Assembly (NCBI RefSeq): GCF_000314005.1
Contig: NZ_JH980292.1
Coordinates: forward strand, 2,187,725-2,251,724
Length of the DNA: 64,000 nt
Direction of reading: 5' to 3'
Source: Spirulina subsalsa PCC 9445
GTDB taxonomy: Bacteria > Cyanobacteriota > Cyanobacteriia > Cyanobacteriales > Spirulinaceae
The notes under the pieces were generated by a model. That model saw nothing but the letters and a program-made list of their open reading frames with translations, was not told the origin of the DNA and did no database searches. The stretch's first letter is position 1, and the number at the start of each line of letters is the position of its first letter. Shown here one piece after another: positions 17,103 to 26,400 of this stretch. A program made the position numbers and the translations under genes.

Positions 17103-18098
17103 TCAACGCACAAACTGAGGCATGAGATCCGCTGCCGTCAATAAACCATAGAAACCCCGACGATGGAAATTCACCCCGGCCTTCAGATAGCCAAAAGCGG
17201 GACCGCAGACATTGGCCGCCATGCTGGTTTCATCCCCCAGCGTAAAGGTATGGGTGGAAATTTTGCCCTCAAAGGTGCGTCCTGTGACCTGAACATTGGT
17301 ACTTAATGGCTTTTTGGGGTTGCGGGTATCCACCACACCGCCGACTGTGACTTGATGGCGATCGCAAATTCCCGCCAACTCCAACATAATGTCATCGGCG
17401 TGTTCCATATTCTCCAAGGCCAGAATCCCATTGGTTTCGTCCAACAACGCCGCCACCTCTTCATCACTCATCGCCTGGGCCTTGTCCACACTATAGCCCG
17501 GTAAATGGGCAATATCTTCCCGAATCGTAGCCCGGTAGGCCTCCCAGTTGGCAATCCCCACCCCAAAGGTAATTTTAACCCTGTGGATTTCGCTATAACT
17601 TTGAGCCGCTAACGTGGCCGCCGCCGTTAATAAGCCCGGAGTCGCCCCACAGCCCGTTAAATAGGTGATTCGGGCCCCTGCTAAGTCCTCCCGTAGCGTC
17701 AGGAGTTGTTCTACCGCGCTGGTGCGTTTAAGCGCATCCACCAACACCCCACGCCACCCCGACTGAATAAACTGTTGGGCGACTGAAGCCATAAAGGTAT
17801 TGGGCAAATTCGGCAACGCCAGAAAATAACCATCCACTTGGGCATTTTCCAGTAAATCCTGAATACTTTGCTGGCTGAGGGTGCCATGAGGTTCTAAATA
17901 GCCTACAGTCCCTTGGGTTTGATAGACCGCACGACAGGCCTGGGGGTCCAACCCTGCCGGATTGTAAGCATAGCCTTTATGGTCGGCAACCGCCACCCAT
18001 TCCATTTCTTGTTTCTGGGCTAAGATTGTAGCGGCTGCTTGCCCTAATCCTCCAAATCCTAAAACACCAACTCGGATTTTCCCTTGCACTGGGTTCAT
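17103..18098 (-). CDS. NAD(P)-binding oxidoreductase, saccharopine-dehydrogenase-like
   Basis: About 331 residues. The N-terminus has the Rossmann motif [19 protein letters not shown], then ADHKG at the end of strand 2. A conserved [13 protein letters not shown] loop lies near the middle, and the C-terminal half carries [11 protein letters not shown] and [15 protein letters not shown]. It looks like the saccharopine dehydrogenase/homoserine dehydrogenase-like oxidoreductases conserved in cyanobacteria, whose substrate is unknown. ATG at 18098 is preferred because GGAG lies about 9 nt upstream of it, inside the longer frame starting at 18113. Confidence 0.7.
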   Translation of the reverse strand: MNPVQGKIRVGVLGFGGLGQAAATILAQKQEMEWVAVADHKGYAYNPAGLDPQACRAVYQTQGTVGYLEPHGTLSQQSIQDLLENAQVDGYFLALPNLPNTFMASVAQQFIQSGWRGVLVDALKRTSAVEQLLTLREDLAGARITYLTGCGATPGLLTAAATLAAQSYSEIHRVKITFGVGIANWEAYRATIREDIAHLPGYSVDKAQAMSDEEVAALLDETNGILALENMEHADDIMLELAGICDRHQVTVGGVVDTRNPKKPLSTNVQVTGRTFEGKISTHTFTLGDETSMAANVCGPAFGYLKAGVNFHRRGFYGLLTAADLMPQFVR

Positions 18099-18177
18099 GC
18101 TGACTTTCTCCATCTCAACAGATTTCTATTATCTGCCTTTCTGGGTCGCGTCTTAACCCAAAAATGAATATTAACCC

Positions 18178-18603
18178 TCACGTGACATTATTCCAGAGTT
18201 CCAAAACCTGACGGCAAAACTGTTTCAGCTTATCGGCCACATCGGGAGAAGGGAGTGCCTGACCCACAAATTGCCAATTGTCCACTGTTGACAAACGCCA
18301 CGCTTGACCTTGATGATTAAAGGCCGCCGTTTCCACACCAATCAAACGGTAACAGTCCTCAATGGGGTCTTGATGAAAGCGAATTTGGACTAAGATACTA
18401 CGACCCTGAAAGCGGGGACTCCATCCGGGGAGGTGGAAGCCAATATCAATGGAGTCTGGGTCTACCCATTCTTGGGTGTCTGGGTCACTGTGCCAAGGTT
18501 TAAGATCGGCTTTAGCATCGGGAAATTGACTTTTAAACAGGTTGACAATGGCCGCGATTTTGCTGGCAACGGTTAAGCTAGTCGCTTGTTCAGATGCGTT
18601 CAC
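18178..18603 (-). CDS. Conserved hypothetical protein (cyanobacterial type)
   Basis: About 141 residues: a helical N-terminus (ASKIAAIVNLFKSQFPDAK) followed by an alpha/beta domain with DIGFHLPGWSPRF and ILVQIRFHQDP. No enzyme motif or membrane segment is visible. The GTG at 18603, with AAGGAAGG about 6 nt upstream, is the likely start; an upstream ATG at 18684 adds 27 residues without obvious constraint. I cannot name the family. The gene is a single unit upstream of the oxidoreductase gene, same strand, 80 bp apart. Confidence 0.65.
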   Translation of the reverse strand: MNASEQATSLTVASKIAAIVNLFKSQFPDAKADLKPWHSDPDTQEWVDPDSIDIGFHLPGWSPRFQGRSILVQIRFHQDPIEDCYRLIGVETAAFNHQGQAWRLSTVDNWQFVGQALPSPDVADKLKQFCRQVLELWNNVT

Positions 18604-18976
18604 TTTCACCTTCCTTGTGTTCGAGTTTCTCAGGAGTTTTTTGGTTTCTCTAGTTGTAGCGCAATGTTGCCAGAAGTCTCCCACTCTTTTAGGGGATAGG
18701 GAACGGGGAACGGGAGTCGGGAGTCGGGAGTCGGGAGTCGGGAGTCGGGAGTCGGGAGTCGGGGAGAGGGGAGCAGGGGAGCAGCGGTTCGACTTCGCTC
18801 ACCGACCGGGGAGCAGGGGAGAATTTATAATTATTCCCTATCACCTATTCCCTATTCCCTAGGGCTTGCTGAATAAGTCCGAGAGTTGGGGAATCGGGAG
18901 TCGGGAAACGGAACGCTACGCTGTGAGGAAAGCGTAGCGTCTCGAAACAAGAATAGCGCGACTCGTCGGGAGGATG
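18604..18976. other. Intergenic repeat cluster: STRR, MITE end, palindrome, IS605 tail
   Basis: The region holds GGGAGTC heptads (18714-18762), GGGGAGCA units around a TTCGACTTCGCTCACC insert, a MITE-type end TAGGGCTTGCTGAATAA (18860-18876) with 30 bp of copy A interior in inverse orientation, and a perfect palindrome. The palindrome arms are ACGCTACGCT (18913-18922) and AGCGTAGCGT (18931-18940). No gene is seen. Confidence 0.7.
18860..18906. mobile_element. Truncated MITE-like end (copy D)
   Basis: TAGGGCTTGCTGAATAA is followed by GTCCGAGAGTTGGGGAATCG, the reverse complement of the right part of copies A and C. No second terminus is present downstream; the match stops where a palindromic GCTACGC repeat begins, so this is a broken copy. 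Confidence 0.65.
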
Positions 18977-18980
18977 TCAA
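18963..18980 (+). mobile_element. IS200/IS605-type right-end tail (remnant)
   Basis: CGTCGGGAGGATGTCAA closely matches the last bases of the right ends at 26385 and 57520 (TGTCGGGAGGATGTCAC). Only the tail is present. It overlaps the stop codon of the Uma2 gene on the opposite strand. Confidence 0.45.
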
Positions 18981-19699
18981 GACAATGTATTAGGATCAAT
19001 GCCTAATTCTTGCAATTTTGCCATAGCACGCTCTAGTTTCTGTTGGGTTTGTTCTTCCCTTTCTCTGGCCTGCTCACGTTCAAGCCTTGCTTGATCTCGT
19101 TCAAGCCTTGCCTGCTCACGTTCTAGAATAAATTCCCCCGGCTCTTTAAAAGATTCGCCATCGGGATAGAATAGGCTTAACCCATCCTCAAATAACTCAA
19201 AGCGAATCTGTAATAGGGGAGAAGTCCAGGGCAAATGCAGAGGACTCACTAAGATAAAACCTTCCTCGGTGGTTTCGCGAGTATAGCCCCAAAAATCATA
19301 AGTTTCTGGGTCATAAAAATACATCTCTAGTACCCCATATTTTTCGTAAAACATCTGCTTGGCGACCATTTCTTTCATGGTGTTACTGGGGGAAAGAATT
19401 TCAAAAACAACTTGAGGGGCTATGTTGTCTTCTTCCCACTGTTTATAACTTCCTCGATCTCCCGGTGGACGACCGAATGCAACCATCGCATCGGGGGCTT
19501 GAGCGGGTGCTGGAGGTGTTTTCACCTGCACTGGATACCACAGTAAATCCCCCGCCACAAAAGCGACTTGCTCCCTTAATAAGTGCTTAAGATTGGTCAC
19601 TAAACGCACAATCCAGCGATATTGTAGGGTATTTTCTGCCATAGGTTTACCGTCGGAATCAGGATAAAGAATTTCGGAGCGAATGGGTGCTTGAACCAT
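18977..19699 (-). CDS. Uma2 family endonuclease-like protein (DUF820)
   Basis: A 240-residue protein. The DUF820/Uma2 core, a PD-(D/E)XK-type fold, spans residues 20-175 and shows PQVVFEILSPSNTMKEMVAK and the KYGVLEMYFYDPE segment that carry the putative active site. A C-terminal coiled coil made of near-repeated LEREQARLERDQ units follows (residues 185-225). Such proteins are abundant in cyanobacteria, often tied to mobile DNA, and their function is unproven. The stop codon falls within an IS605-type right-end tail. Confidence 0.85.
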   Translation of the reverse strand: MVQAPIRSEILYPDSDGKPMAENTLQYRWIVRLVTNLKHLLREQVAFVAGDLLWYPVQVKTPPAPAQAPDAMVAFGRPPGDRGSYKQWEEDNIAPQVVFEILSPSNTMKEMVAKQMFYEKYGVLEMYFYDPETYDFWGYTRETTEEGFILVSPLHLPWTSPLLQIRFELFEDGLSLFYPDGESFKEPGEFILEREQARLERDQARLEREQAREREEQTQQKLERAMAKLQELGIDPNTLS

Positions 19700-19804
19700 G
19701 ATTTTTAGGAGAATTTATAAGAATTCCGATAGATAAATTATAGCGAGGTTTGAATCTCTCACCATCTGCGAGGGCGCGAGGGGGAATCGTCGCCCTATTT
19801 CCTC

Positions 19805-21241
19805 CTACTGTTTAAACCACCAGATTTTAATAGTATGATCGGCGCTGCCACTGACAATGGTTCGACCTTCTGGATTAAACCCTACGGACAGAACCGAATC
19901 CTCATGACCTTCTAAAGTGTCCAATAATTGCCCCGTCTGACTATTCCAGACGCGAATGGTTCGATCTAAACTGCCACTGACAAGGCGCTTTTCGTCCTCA
20001 CTCCAAGCTACTGCACAGACTTGATTCTCATGACCTCGCAGGAGTTGACGTTCTTGAGCGCGATCGCATCCCCACACCCGCAAGAGATCATCGGAGTCTG
20101 CCGTCACGAAATAACGCCCCGTTGGACTAAAGGCCACCGCTAAACTTTTAAATTCCTTACGCACTGCCCGCAATAAACGACCATTCATCAGGTAACGCAA
20201 CTTGACTATCTTTTCCTGTCCCACCGTTGCTATAATTTGCCCATCGGGACTCACATCAACCCCTGTCACCACATTGGAATAGGCATCAATTTTGTACAAT
20301 TCCCGCCCCGATTGGAGATGCCACAAGCGCACGGTTTGATCTGCCCCCCCACTCACTAAACGCTTGCCATCGGGATGGAAGGCCAGGGATAACACTGTGT
20401 CTCGGTGTCCCTTCCTCAGCCACCGTCCAAAGGCCTGTACTTCTCGCCCGGTGTGTAAATCCCACAGGCGAATGGTTGTATCTTCCCCCCCACTGGCAAT
20501 ATACCGCCCATCGGGACTCACGGCTACACAATAGACCCGACCACAACGGCTATCAATGCGGCGCAATTGTTGCCCTGTGCTTAATTGCCACAAACGCAGG
20601 GTTTCGTCGAAACTGCCACTGACAAATGTATAACCATCGGGACTTAAGGCGATCGCACTCACCACATCATCATGAAGGCGCAATGTCCCCGCACAGACCC
20701 ACTGGGCTTGTTCATCCCTAGGAGTTACAGAACCCGCCTGATTCGCCCGAGGAGTGGCAGAATAGGCGGAAGATTGACCCGTTTTTTGCCGCAACTGGGC
20801 AACCTTGCGCAAATCCGCGTTCGCTTCCTGATCCCGTCCCAAAATAGAATAAACAAAACCCCGATATTTATAAGCCTCTATATAGTCAGCATCCAAAAAA
20901 ATAGCCTGCTTAAAATCCACTAAGGCCTCTCGATACTGCTCATGTTTGGCTTTTTCTACCCCCTGTTGATAATAAAGGCGAGAGAGGGCTAGGTTCTGCT
21001 GTTTTTGATCCGATGCCGAAGGAGAGGGGGGGCCCGAAGTTTGGGAGCGAGCCTTAAGATATTCGTAGGCCTCATTAATCCGTTTAATCTGCTCTTCTGC
21101 CTGTTCTTGCTTTTCGGGAAAACCTGCAAACTGGTCAGGATGCCATTGTTTTACTAATTTCCGATAAGCGCGTTTCACCTCTTCCGGTGATGCCCCGGCC
21201 GGGATTTCTAAAATCTCATAGTAGGTGTGCAGATTAGTCAT
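19805..21241 (-). CDS. J-domain / TPR / WD40 fusion protein
   Basis: A 478-residue protein with three parts. Residues 4-70 are a DnaJ J domain with the HPD tripeptide (KQWHPDQFAG). Residues 90-160 form about two TPRs. Residues 185-478 contain seven WD40 repeats, enough for one closed beta-propeller, most with the GH...LWDL signature. The J domain should stimulate a DnaK partner and the propeller should bind clients or a complex. No signal peptide is seen, so it is probably cytosolic. It is downstream of the antiporter gene on the same strand. Confidence 0.9.
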   Translation of the reverse strand: MTNLHTYYEILEIPAGASPEEVKRAYRKLVKQWHPDQFAGFPEKQEQAEEQIKRINEAYEYLKARSQTSGPPSPSASDQKQQNLALSRLYYQQGVEKAKHEQYREALVDFKQAIFLDADYIEAYKYRGFVYSILGRDQEANADLRKVAQLRQKTGQSSAYSATPRANQAGSVTPRDEQAQWVCAGTLRLHDDVVSAIALSPDGYTFVSGSFDETLRLWQLSTGQQLRRIDSRCGRVYCVAVSPDGRYIASGGEDTTIRLWDLHTGREVQAFGRWLRKGHRDTVLSLAFHPDGKRLVSGGADQTVRLWHLQSGRELYKIDAYSNVVTGVDVSPDGQIIATVGQEKIVKLRYLMNGRLLRAVRKEFKSLAVAFSPTGRYFVTADSDDLLRVWGCDRAQERQLLRGHENQVCAVAWSEDEKRLVSGSLDRTIRVWNSQTGQLLDTLEGHEDSVLSVGFNPEGRTIVSGSADHTIKIWWFKQ

Positions 21242-21294
21242 TCAATGAGCATGAAGCAAAAGTTGATACCTTATTAGTGTTCCTCATTCCCCCC

Positions 21295-23406
21295 CTAAGA
21301 ATGAGGCTCTCCGAACATGACTAGAGAACAGGTTAATTCCTTAACCACCCGCGTTGCTACATTGCTGACGGTTAATCCCCCCGCCGTGCGACGACGAAAT
21401 GACCGTAAAACAACCATATCAAAGGATTGCGCCATGCGTAGAATCACCTCGGCCGGATCTTCAGCAATCACCGTCTGAATATCAAACCCAACTGTCGGTC
21501 CGGCTTGGGATAAAATCTCAGACAGTTGCTGCTCAAATTGTTGGATTTGTTGCGCATCAGGGCCTTGAGTTAAGCCAAACACTTCCTGAACAAAAATATG
21601 TAGTAAGGTGACAGAGGCTTGATTTGCATTGGCAAAAAGTTGAGCAAAACGAATGGTTTGAATGGTCAGAGGGGTGATGCTCTTGACCGGAACTAGAATT
21701 CTATAGATATTACTTGGCTCTGTGAGAAGACGCATCGCCGCAACGGGACAGTGGGAAGACCAAAACACTTGATCTAATATTGTGCCGAATAATCTGGCTC
21801 GAATGCCTTGATTTTGACTCCACCCCATGACGACTAAATTGGCGTTCACTTCCCGGGCTGTGCGAGTAATGCCTTGGGCAACATCATCATCTATGCGCAA
21901 TTGGGGGTAAGCGGTCACTCCCAAAATTTGAGCGGTGTTGGTGGCTTGATTCAGCATTTTCTGGGCTTTTTGTATGCCCACTTCTAACTGGGGATCATCC
22001 ATGTGAACATGAGCAAGGGCGATGGAGAGGGGGACTAAATGCCCTGACTCATGACCCGCTAAAAAGGCTCCCATTTCCATTAAATATTTTTCGGTCAAGG
22101 GGTTATAAATGGGAACGACAATGGTAAAGGTTGAAGCGGATATAGCTTTGCTGGGATTAGCTGCTCCTAAGCCCCAATCGGCAAGACTTTCAGGGGTTAA
22201 AGTGGGTTGGGGAGGGCGAATTTTGGGGGCGAATTGGGCGGTGAGAATAGGACCGAAGAGGGATGTCACCAACATCAGGACAATCACGCTGTTGAGGACA
22301 TTTTCTGTGATGAGGCGATCGCCTACTCCATTTATAGCCTGATAAGCGGCGAGGGCGGCCGCTAAGGTAGCCGCTACCTGTGGCATGGAGAGGGACCACA
22401 TAGTAAAAAGTTCGGCTTTACTATAACCGTATCTTAATTTAGTCACCAAGGCCGCTAAAAATTTACTCCCGAGTAGAGCGAAAACAATACTCGCTGTTAA
22501 TGCTAACCCTGAAGTTAAGGTAGAAACAAACGCCGGAACATTAATTAATAACCCCATTCCCACAAAGAAAAAGGGAATAAACATCGTACTGCCCAAAAAT
22601 TCAACTTTCTCCTTAACCGGGCCCCGTCCCACCACATCATTCACCGCCAGTCCGGCTAAAAATGCCCCCACAATTTGCTCAACATTGACCAATTCTGCCC
22701 CCACACTCGCCAGAAATACTGCACTGAGTACAAAGAGAAACTGATTCCCTTCTGCATCACCTGTGCGGCGAAAATATTCTTTCCCTAACCAATCAAAGCC
22801 GAATAAGACAAACGCTGCATAAAGAGCTAAATTAACCAGTTGTAAAATTAACGTTTCTGCCGAGAAATCTCCCCCGTGAATGGACACACAAATAGCCAAA
22901 ACTAATAAAGCGGAAATATCGGTGAAAATAGTCGCCCCAATTGTAATCGTTACCGCTTCATTTCTTACCACTCCTAGACGGTCTACAATGGGATAGCCTA
23001 ACAGGGTATGAGAGGCTAATAATGAGCCGATTAACACCGAGCTATTCCAGCCAAAACCAAAGGCTCTACCTACTATTAGTCCTACTATTAAGGGAAACAA
23101 AAATGTAGCTAGCCCAAAGCTTAACGAACGGTTTCTCTTTTGACGAAAATCCTTGAGATCAATTTCTAAGCCAGCCACAAACATTAAATAAATTTTGCCA
23201 ATATCTGATAGTAATTTAATCGTTTCATCACTGGGATTTAGAACCTGTAACCCATTTTGTCCTAATACAACCCCAGCCACTAATAACCCCACTAATCCGG
23301 GTAGGCGTATCCGCTCAAAAATGGGCGGAATCAGTAATACTACTAATACAAGGATGGTAAAAGAGACTAAAGGAGTGTCGGGGATTAAACTGAAAATGGA
23401 TTCCAT
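21295..23406 (-). CDS. CPA2 cation:proton antiporter with C-terminal universal stress domains
   Basis: About 703 residues. Residues 15-400 form roughly 12 membrane segments of the NapA/KefB antiporter family, with GLVGLLVAGVVLGQNGLQ near the start and GSLLASHTLLGYPIV further on. Residues 425-703 are two tandem universal-stress-protein domains, the last ending in a CSLVMFGEP strand. It probably exchanges Na+ or K+ for protons, with the USP tail sensing nucleotide. ATG at 23406 is preferred over TTG at 23415. Confidence 0.88.
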   Translation of the reverse strand: MESIFSLIPDTPLVSFTILVLVVLLIPPIFERIRLPGLVGLLVAGVVLGQNGLQVLNPSDETIKLLSDIGKIYLMFVAGLEIDLKDFRQKRNRSLSFGLATFLFPLIVGLIVGRAFGFGWNSSVLIGSLLASHTLLGYPIVDRLGVVRNEAVTITIGATIFTDISALLVLAICVSIHGGDFSAETLILQLVNLALYAAFVLFGFDWLGKEYFRRTGDAEGNQFLFVLSAVFLASVGAELVNVEQIVGAFLAGLAVNDVVGRGPVKEKVEFLGSTMFIPFFFVGMGLLINVPAFVSTLTSGLALTASIVFALLGSKFLAALVTKLRYGYSKAELFTMWSLSMPQVAATLAAALAAYQAINGVGDRLITENVLNSVIVLMLVTSLFGPILTAQFAPKIRPPQPTLTPESLADWGLGAANPSKAISASTFTIVVPIYNPLTEKYLMEMGAFLAGHESGHLVPLSIALAHVHMDDPQLEVGIQKAQKMLNQATNTAQILGVTAYPQLRIDDDVAQGITRTAREVNANLVVMGWSQNQGIRARLFGTILDQVFWSSHCPVAAMRLLTEPSNIYRILVPVKSITPLTIQTIRFAQLFANANQASVTLLHIFVQEVFGLTQGPDAQQIQQFEQQLSEILSQAGPTVGFDIQTVIAEDPAEVILRMAQSFDMVVLRSFRRRTAGGLTVSNVATRVVKELTCSLVMFGEPHS

Positions 23407-23555
23407 TGGATTCAAGTAGAAGCGGAGGATCTATAAAAAAATAGCTTGCTATTGGCAACCGTAATTTTGAGAGATTTATTGGGGGTTGCTGTCCCTCCAC
23501 ACAGCCTACAGACCGCCCTCTTTTTTTATTCTATCTAATCTCAGCATACAATCAA

Positions 23556-25646
23556 TTAAGCTTCTTGTTTCAAAACTAATAGGGTGATATCATCAAAAAT
23601 TTGCTGTTTGCCAATATGTCGCCGCACATCCTCAATCACAGCCTCCTTAATATCATGGGCTGAAGCTTGCCAATGTTGGGATATTATAGCACAAAGTTGG
23701 TCAAGTCCGTATTGCTTTTTATTAATATCTTTTGCTTCGGTAATGCCATCCGTATATAGCACAATACTATCCCCCGGTTCTAACTCGACAACGGTATGCT
23801 TGATAAAATCGGCAATATCATCATCTAAGCCTAACGGTAGCCCTAATTCTGTGGTATCAATTCGTTCAATTTCTCCCCCGTTTCTGATCACTAGGGTTTC
23901 TTCATGTTGACCGCTAATGCTGACGGTTTTATCACTATAATTCAATAAAACAAGGGTTAAGTTTTTGTCGGACTGCATCCGTTGTAAATTTTTGTATAAG
24001 GTGCGATTTAAAATATCTAAAAAACGCACATGATCCTGTTCTCGAATTTCTTTTAAAGTGCGGACAGCCGTCTGAGTCATTAACATTAAAATACCACTTT
24101 CTAACCCATGTCCGGTCACATCTCCCATACTAATGGTGACAACGCCATCAATTTCTAGAACATCGTAATAATCGCCGCCTACTTCATCGGCAGGTTCCAT
24201 AAATCCGGCAATATCTAACCCATCAATGTTTAATTCTTCTGGTCGTGGTAGAATCATTTTTTGCATTTGTTGCAGCAGGTCTAATTCAGCGACCATGCGG
24301 AGATTTTCCGTTTTTAATTTTTCATTAAGTAGGTTAATTTCGGCGTTGGCTTGGACTAAATCAGCCGTGCGTTCTTCGACTTTCTTTTCTAGGGTATTAA
24401 AGGCTGTTTCTAACTGTCCGGCCATTGTATTAAAAGCTTTTGCTAAGGTAGCTAATTCCAAAATCCGTCGAGGTCGAATGGATTGTTTTAATTTTCCGGC
24501 CGCCATTTGTGCGGAGGCGGCGGTAATTTCTTCGATGGGTTGACTAATGCGACGGGCGGTAAGAAAACCGACGATTAAAGCGAGGAGAAAGGTGAGAAAA
24601 CAAAGGAGAATTGTGTTGCGGTTGCTGGCGTGAATGTCCTCCATAAAATCGGCTTCTGGGATGATAACAACGACGAGCCAATCTAAACCTAGTTTATCTT
24701 GCCAGGGGGTGACGGAAACAAAGGCGGGTTCTTTACTGAGTTGGAGGAGGAAGTGCTGGGGGGTGTCAATGTTGGGGAAGTCTCCGAGGCGATCGCGTAC
24801 TTTCATCGCTGTATCCCGCATCAGCCTATCTGGACTCTCTAAAATACTCAGCCGTTGTACTTCCCCGTCTACTTCCTTATAAGCGGCTTCTGGACTAGAA
24901 CTGCCCACAATCATCCCATCTCGTTCAATAATAAAAATTCGACTGGAGGGACTCACGTTTAATTCCCCCAAAAAGTCGCTAATTTGAGATAAAATAAAAT
25001 CGACTCCCACCACCCCGATTAACTCTTGCTCTTCGTTATAAACGGGGTAACTAGCGGCAATGGAAATAATATCCGGTCGATCTTCCCAAGCATAGATAGA
25101 ACTCCAGAGGGGCTTTTCTGCTAACACAACGCTTTGATACCATTCATCCTCCTGAAAAGGGTATTCTTCACGGGCTAAAAATTCAGCCCGATTTCCTTGC
25201 TCATCAAGGGCATAGCGTTGATAAATAAAGTCATCCGCTTCTGTCATTTGTTCCGTATAAAGGGAGCCATTATCTTCTCGACCCACCCCAATAAATAATC
25301 CGGCTTCGTTACCGAAATTGATATAACTGAGATTGTCAAAAACCTTCATTTGTCGCCAAAAAAAGCGGGTGGTAATCTCAAGATCCTCGGGATTCAAAAT
25401 CCCTAAGTCAATGGCCTGTAAGTTCATCTCATTGACTTGTCGTGGGATGTCTAAATAACTACTTAACTGTTCACTCACGCGATCGCTGGCTTGGGTACTC
25501 AATTCCGAGGCCAATTCTGTCACCGCTTTTTGTCCATTGCGGAAGGAAAGATAGCCGACAAGTCCCACGGTGGTGACGATTTGCAAAACAAAGGGGACAA
25601 TCAATGTAGTCCGCAGGCGGAAGGTCGTCCGGTTGAGAAAGGTCAT
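23556..25646 (-). CDS. Membrane sensor with dCache, HAMP and SpoIIE-type PP2C phosphatase
   Basis: A 696-residue protein. A first membrane helix (about 12-34) is followed by an extracytoplasmic double-Cache domain (40-340) containing ISIAASYPVYNEEQELIGVVGVDFI. A second membrane helix (about 350-370), a HAMP segment and a coiled coil (to 455) lead to a PP2C domain with MGDVTGHGLESGILMLM and LYTDGITEAKD. It likely senses a small molecule outside the membrane and dephosphorylates a STAS-type antagonist. It is the second SpoIIE-type phosphatase here, 20 kb from the STAS/kinase pair. Confidence 0.9.
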   Translation of the reverse strand: MTFLNRTTFRLRTTLIVPFVLQIVTTVGLVGYLSFRNGQKAVTELASELSTQASDRVSEQLSSYLDIPRQVNEMNLQAIDLGILNPEDLEITTRFFWRQMKVFDNLSYINFGNEAGLFIGVGREDNGSLYTEQMTEADDFIYQRYALDEQGNRAEFLAREEYPFQEDEWYQSVVLAEKPLWSSIYAWEDRPDIISIAASYPVYNEEQELIGVVGVDFILSQISDFLGELNVSPSSRIFIIERDGMIVGSSSPEAAYKEVDGEVQRLSILESPDRLMRDTAMKVRDRLGDFPNIDTPQHFLLQLSKEPAFVSVTPWQDKLGLDWLVVVIIPEADFMEDIHASNRNTILLCFLTFLLALIVGFLTARRISQPIEEITAASAQMAAGKLKQSIRPRRILELATLAKAFNTMAGQLETAFNTLEKKVEERTADLVQANAEINLLNEKLKTENLRMVAELDLLQQMQKMILPRPEELNIDGLDIAGFMEPADEVGGDYYDVLEIDGVVTISMGDVTGHGLESGILMLMTQTAVRTLKEIREQDHVRFLDILNRTLYKNLQRMQSDKNLTLVLLNYSDKTVSISGQHEETLVIRNGGEIERIDTTELGLPLGLDDDIADFIKHTVVELEPGDSIVLYTDGITEAKDINKKQYGLDQLCAIISQHWQASAHDIKEAVIEDVRRHIGKQQIFDDITLLVLKQEA

Positions 25647-25738
25647 AATATAAGGGAGAACAGTAATCTTTTGTTTGCTTGTCTATACAGATGCACAGTC
25701 TTCCTGACAGCAATATAACCCGATGTTTTAGGATCTTT

Positions 25739-26266
25739 ATGAATATTTTTCCCCTTTCCCCCCTAATTCGCCTAACCTTGCTCACGTTCTATGTGGCGCT
25801 GACGCTTCCTCTCCCCTTTCTGGCCGAAGCAACAGACGCACCTGTTCCCTCTTCTTGGCTGTGGGTGGCTTTAGGTCTGGGTTTCGTGGTGGTTTATGGG
25901 TTTTTGAGTGAACGGGTTATCGTGGATGAGGAGCAAATTCAAGTCACTTATCCCCGTTGGGTGCGGGGGGTGTGGCGTCGGGGGTGGATGTTGCGCTGGT
26001 CGGAGATTCAGGACTTAAAAATGCGCACGACTGGACAAGGGGGACTGGTGTATTATTTCACAACCCATCACCAAGAAAGGGCTTATTTATTACCAATGCG
26101 GGTGTTAGGATTTGCGCGGTTGGTGCGTATCGTGCAGGAGAAAACGGGGATTGATACCCAAGATATACGGCCTCTGGCTCAACCTTGGATGTATTTGATG
26201 CTGTTGGGTTGTGCGGTATTGTTGTTGGTGATGGATGGTTTGACGATTTTAACGGCTTTGGGTTAG
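25739..26266 (+). CDS. Membrane protein with PH-like domain, function unknown
   Basis: About 175 residues. Two hydrophobic helices (roughly 8-27 and 35-52) precede a PH-like beta domain (55-130) with VIVDEEQIQVTYPRW and LRWSEIQDLKMRTTG. A third helix closes the protein (MYLMLLGCAVLLLVMDGL). ATG at 25739 with AGGA about 6 nt upstream is preferred to an upstream TTG at 25679. It is divergent from the dCache phosphatase gene and may share its promoter region. The stop codon is directly followed by the solo IS605 right-end remnant. Confidence 0.7.
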   Translation: MNIFPLSPLIRLTLLTFYVALTLPLPFLAEATDAPVPSSWLWVALGLGFVVVYGFLSERVIVDEEQIQVTYPRWVRGVWRRGWMLRWSEIQDLKMRTTGQGGLVYYFTTHHQERAYLLPMRVLGFARLVRIVQEKTGIDTQDIRPLAQPWMYLMLLGCAVLLLVMDGLTILTALG

Positions 26267-26283
26267 CTCATCGTCGGGAGGCC

Positions 26284-26385
26284 CCTAAAAAGACATCTAG
26301 AGCCTCCCGTAGAAACAGGAAAGCCTCATAGTAATATGGGGAAGCCCGCACCGTACCCCTAGGGTCGGTGTCGGGAGGATGTCAC
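26284..26385 (+). mobile_element. Solo IS200/IS605 right end with the last 15 codons of tnpB
   Basis: Positions 26284-26331 encode PKKTSRASRRNRKAS and stop, the same C-terminus as the TnpB at 57574 with one visible change (Asn for Ser). The following 54 bp (26332-26385) match the sequence after that tnpB gene nearly base for base and end in TGTCGGGAGGATGTCAC. There is no transposase. A 23-bp stretch just upstream (26263-26285) also resembles 59022-59043. In related elements this region is the scaffold of the TnpB guide RNA, with the guide taken from the flanking DNA. Confidence 0.75.
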
Positions 26386-26400
26386 AGAGCGGCCTCAGTG

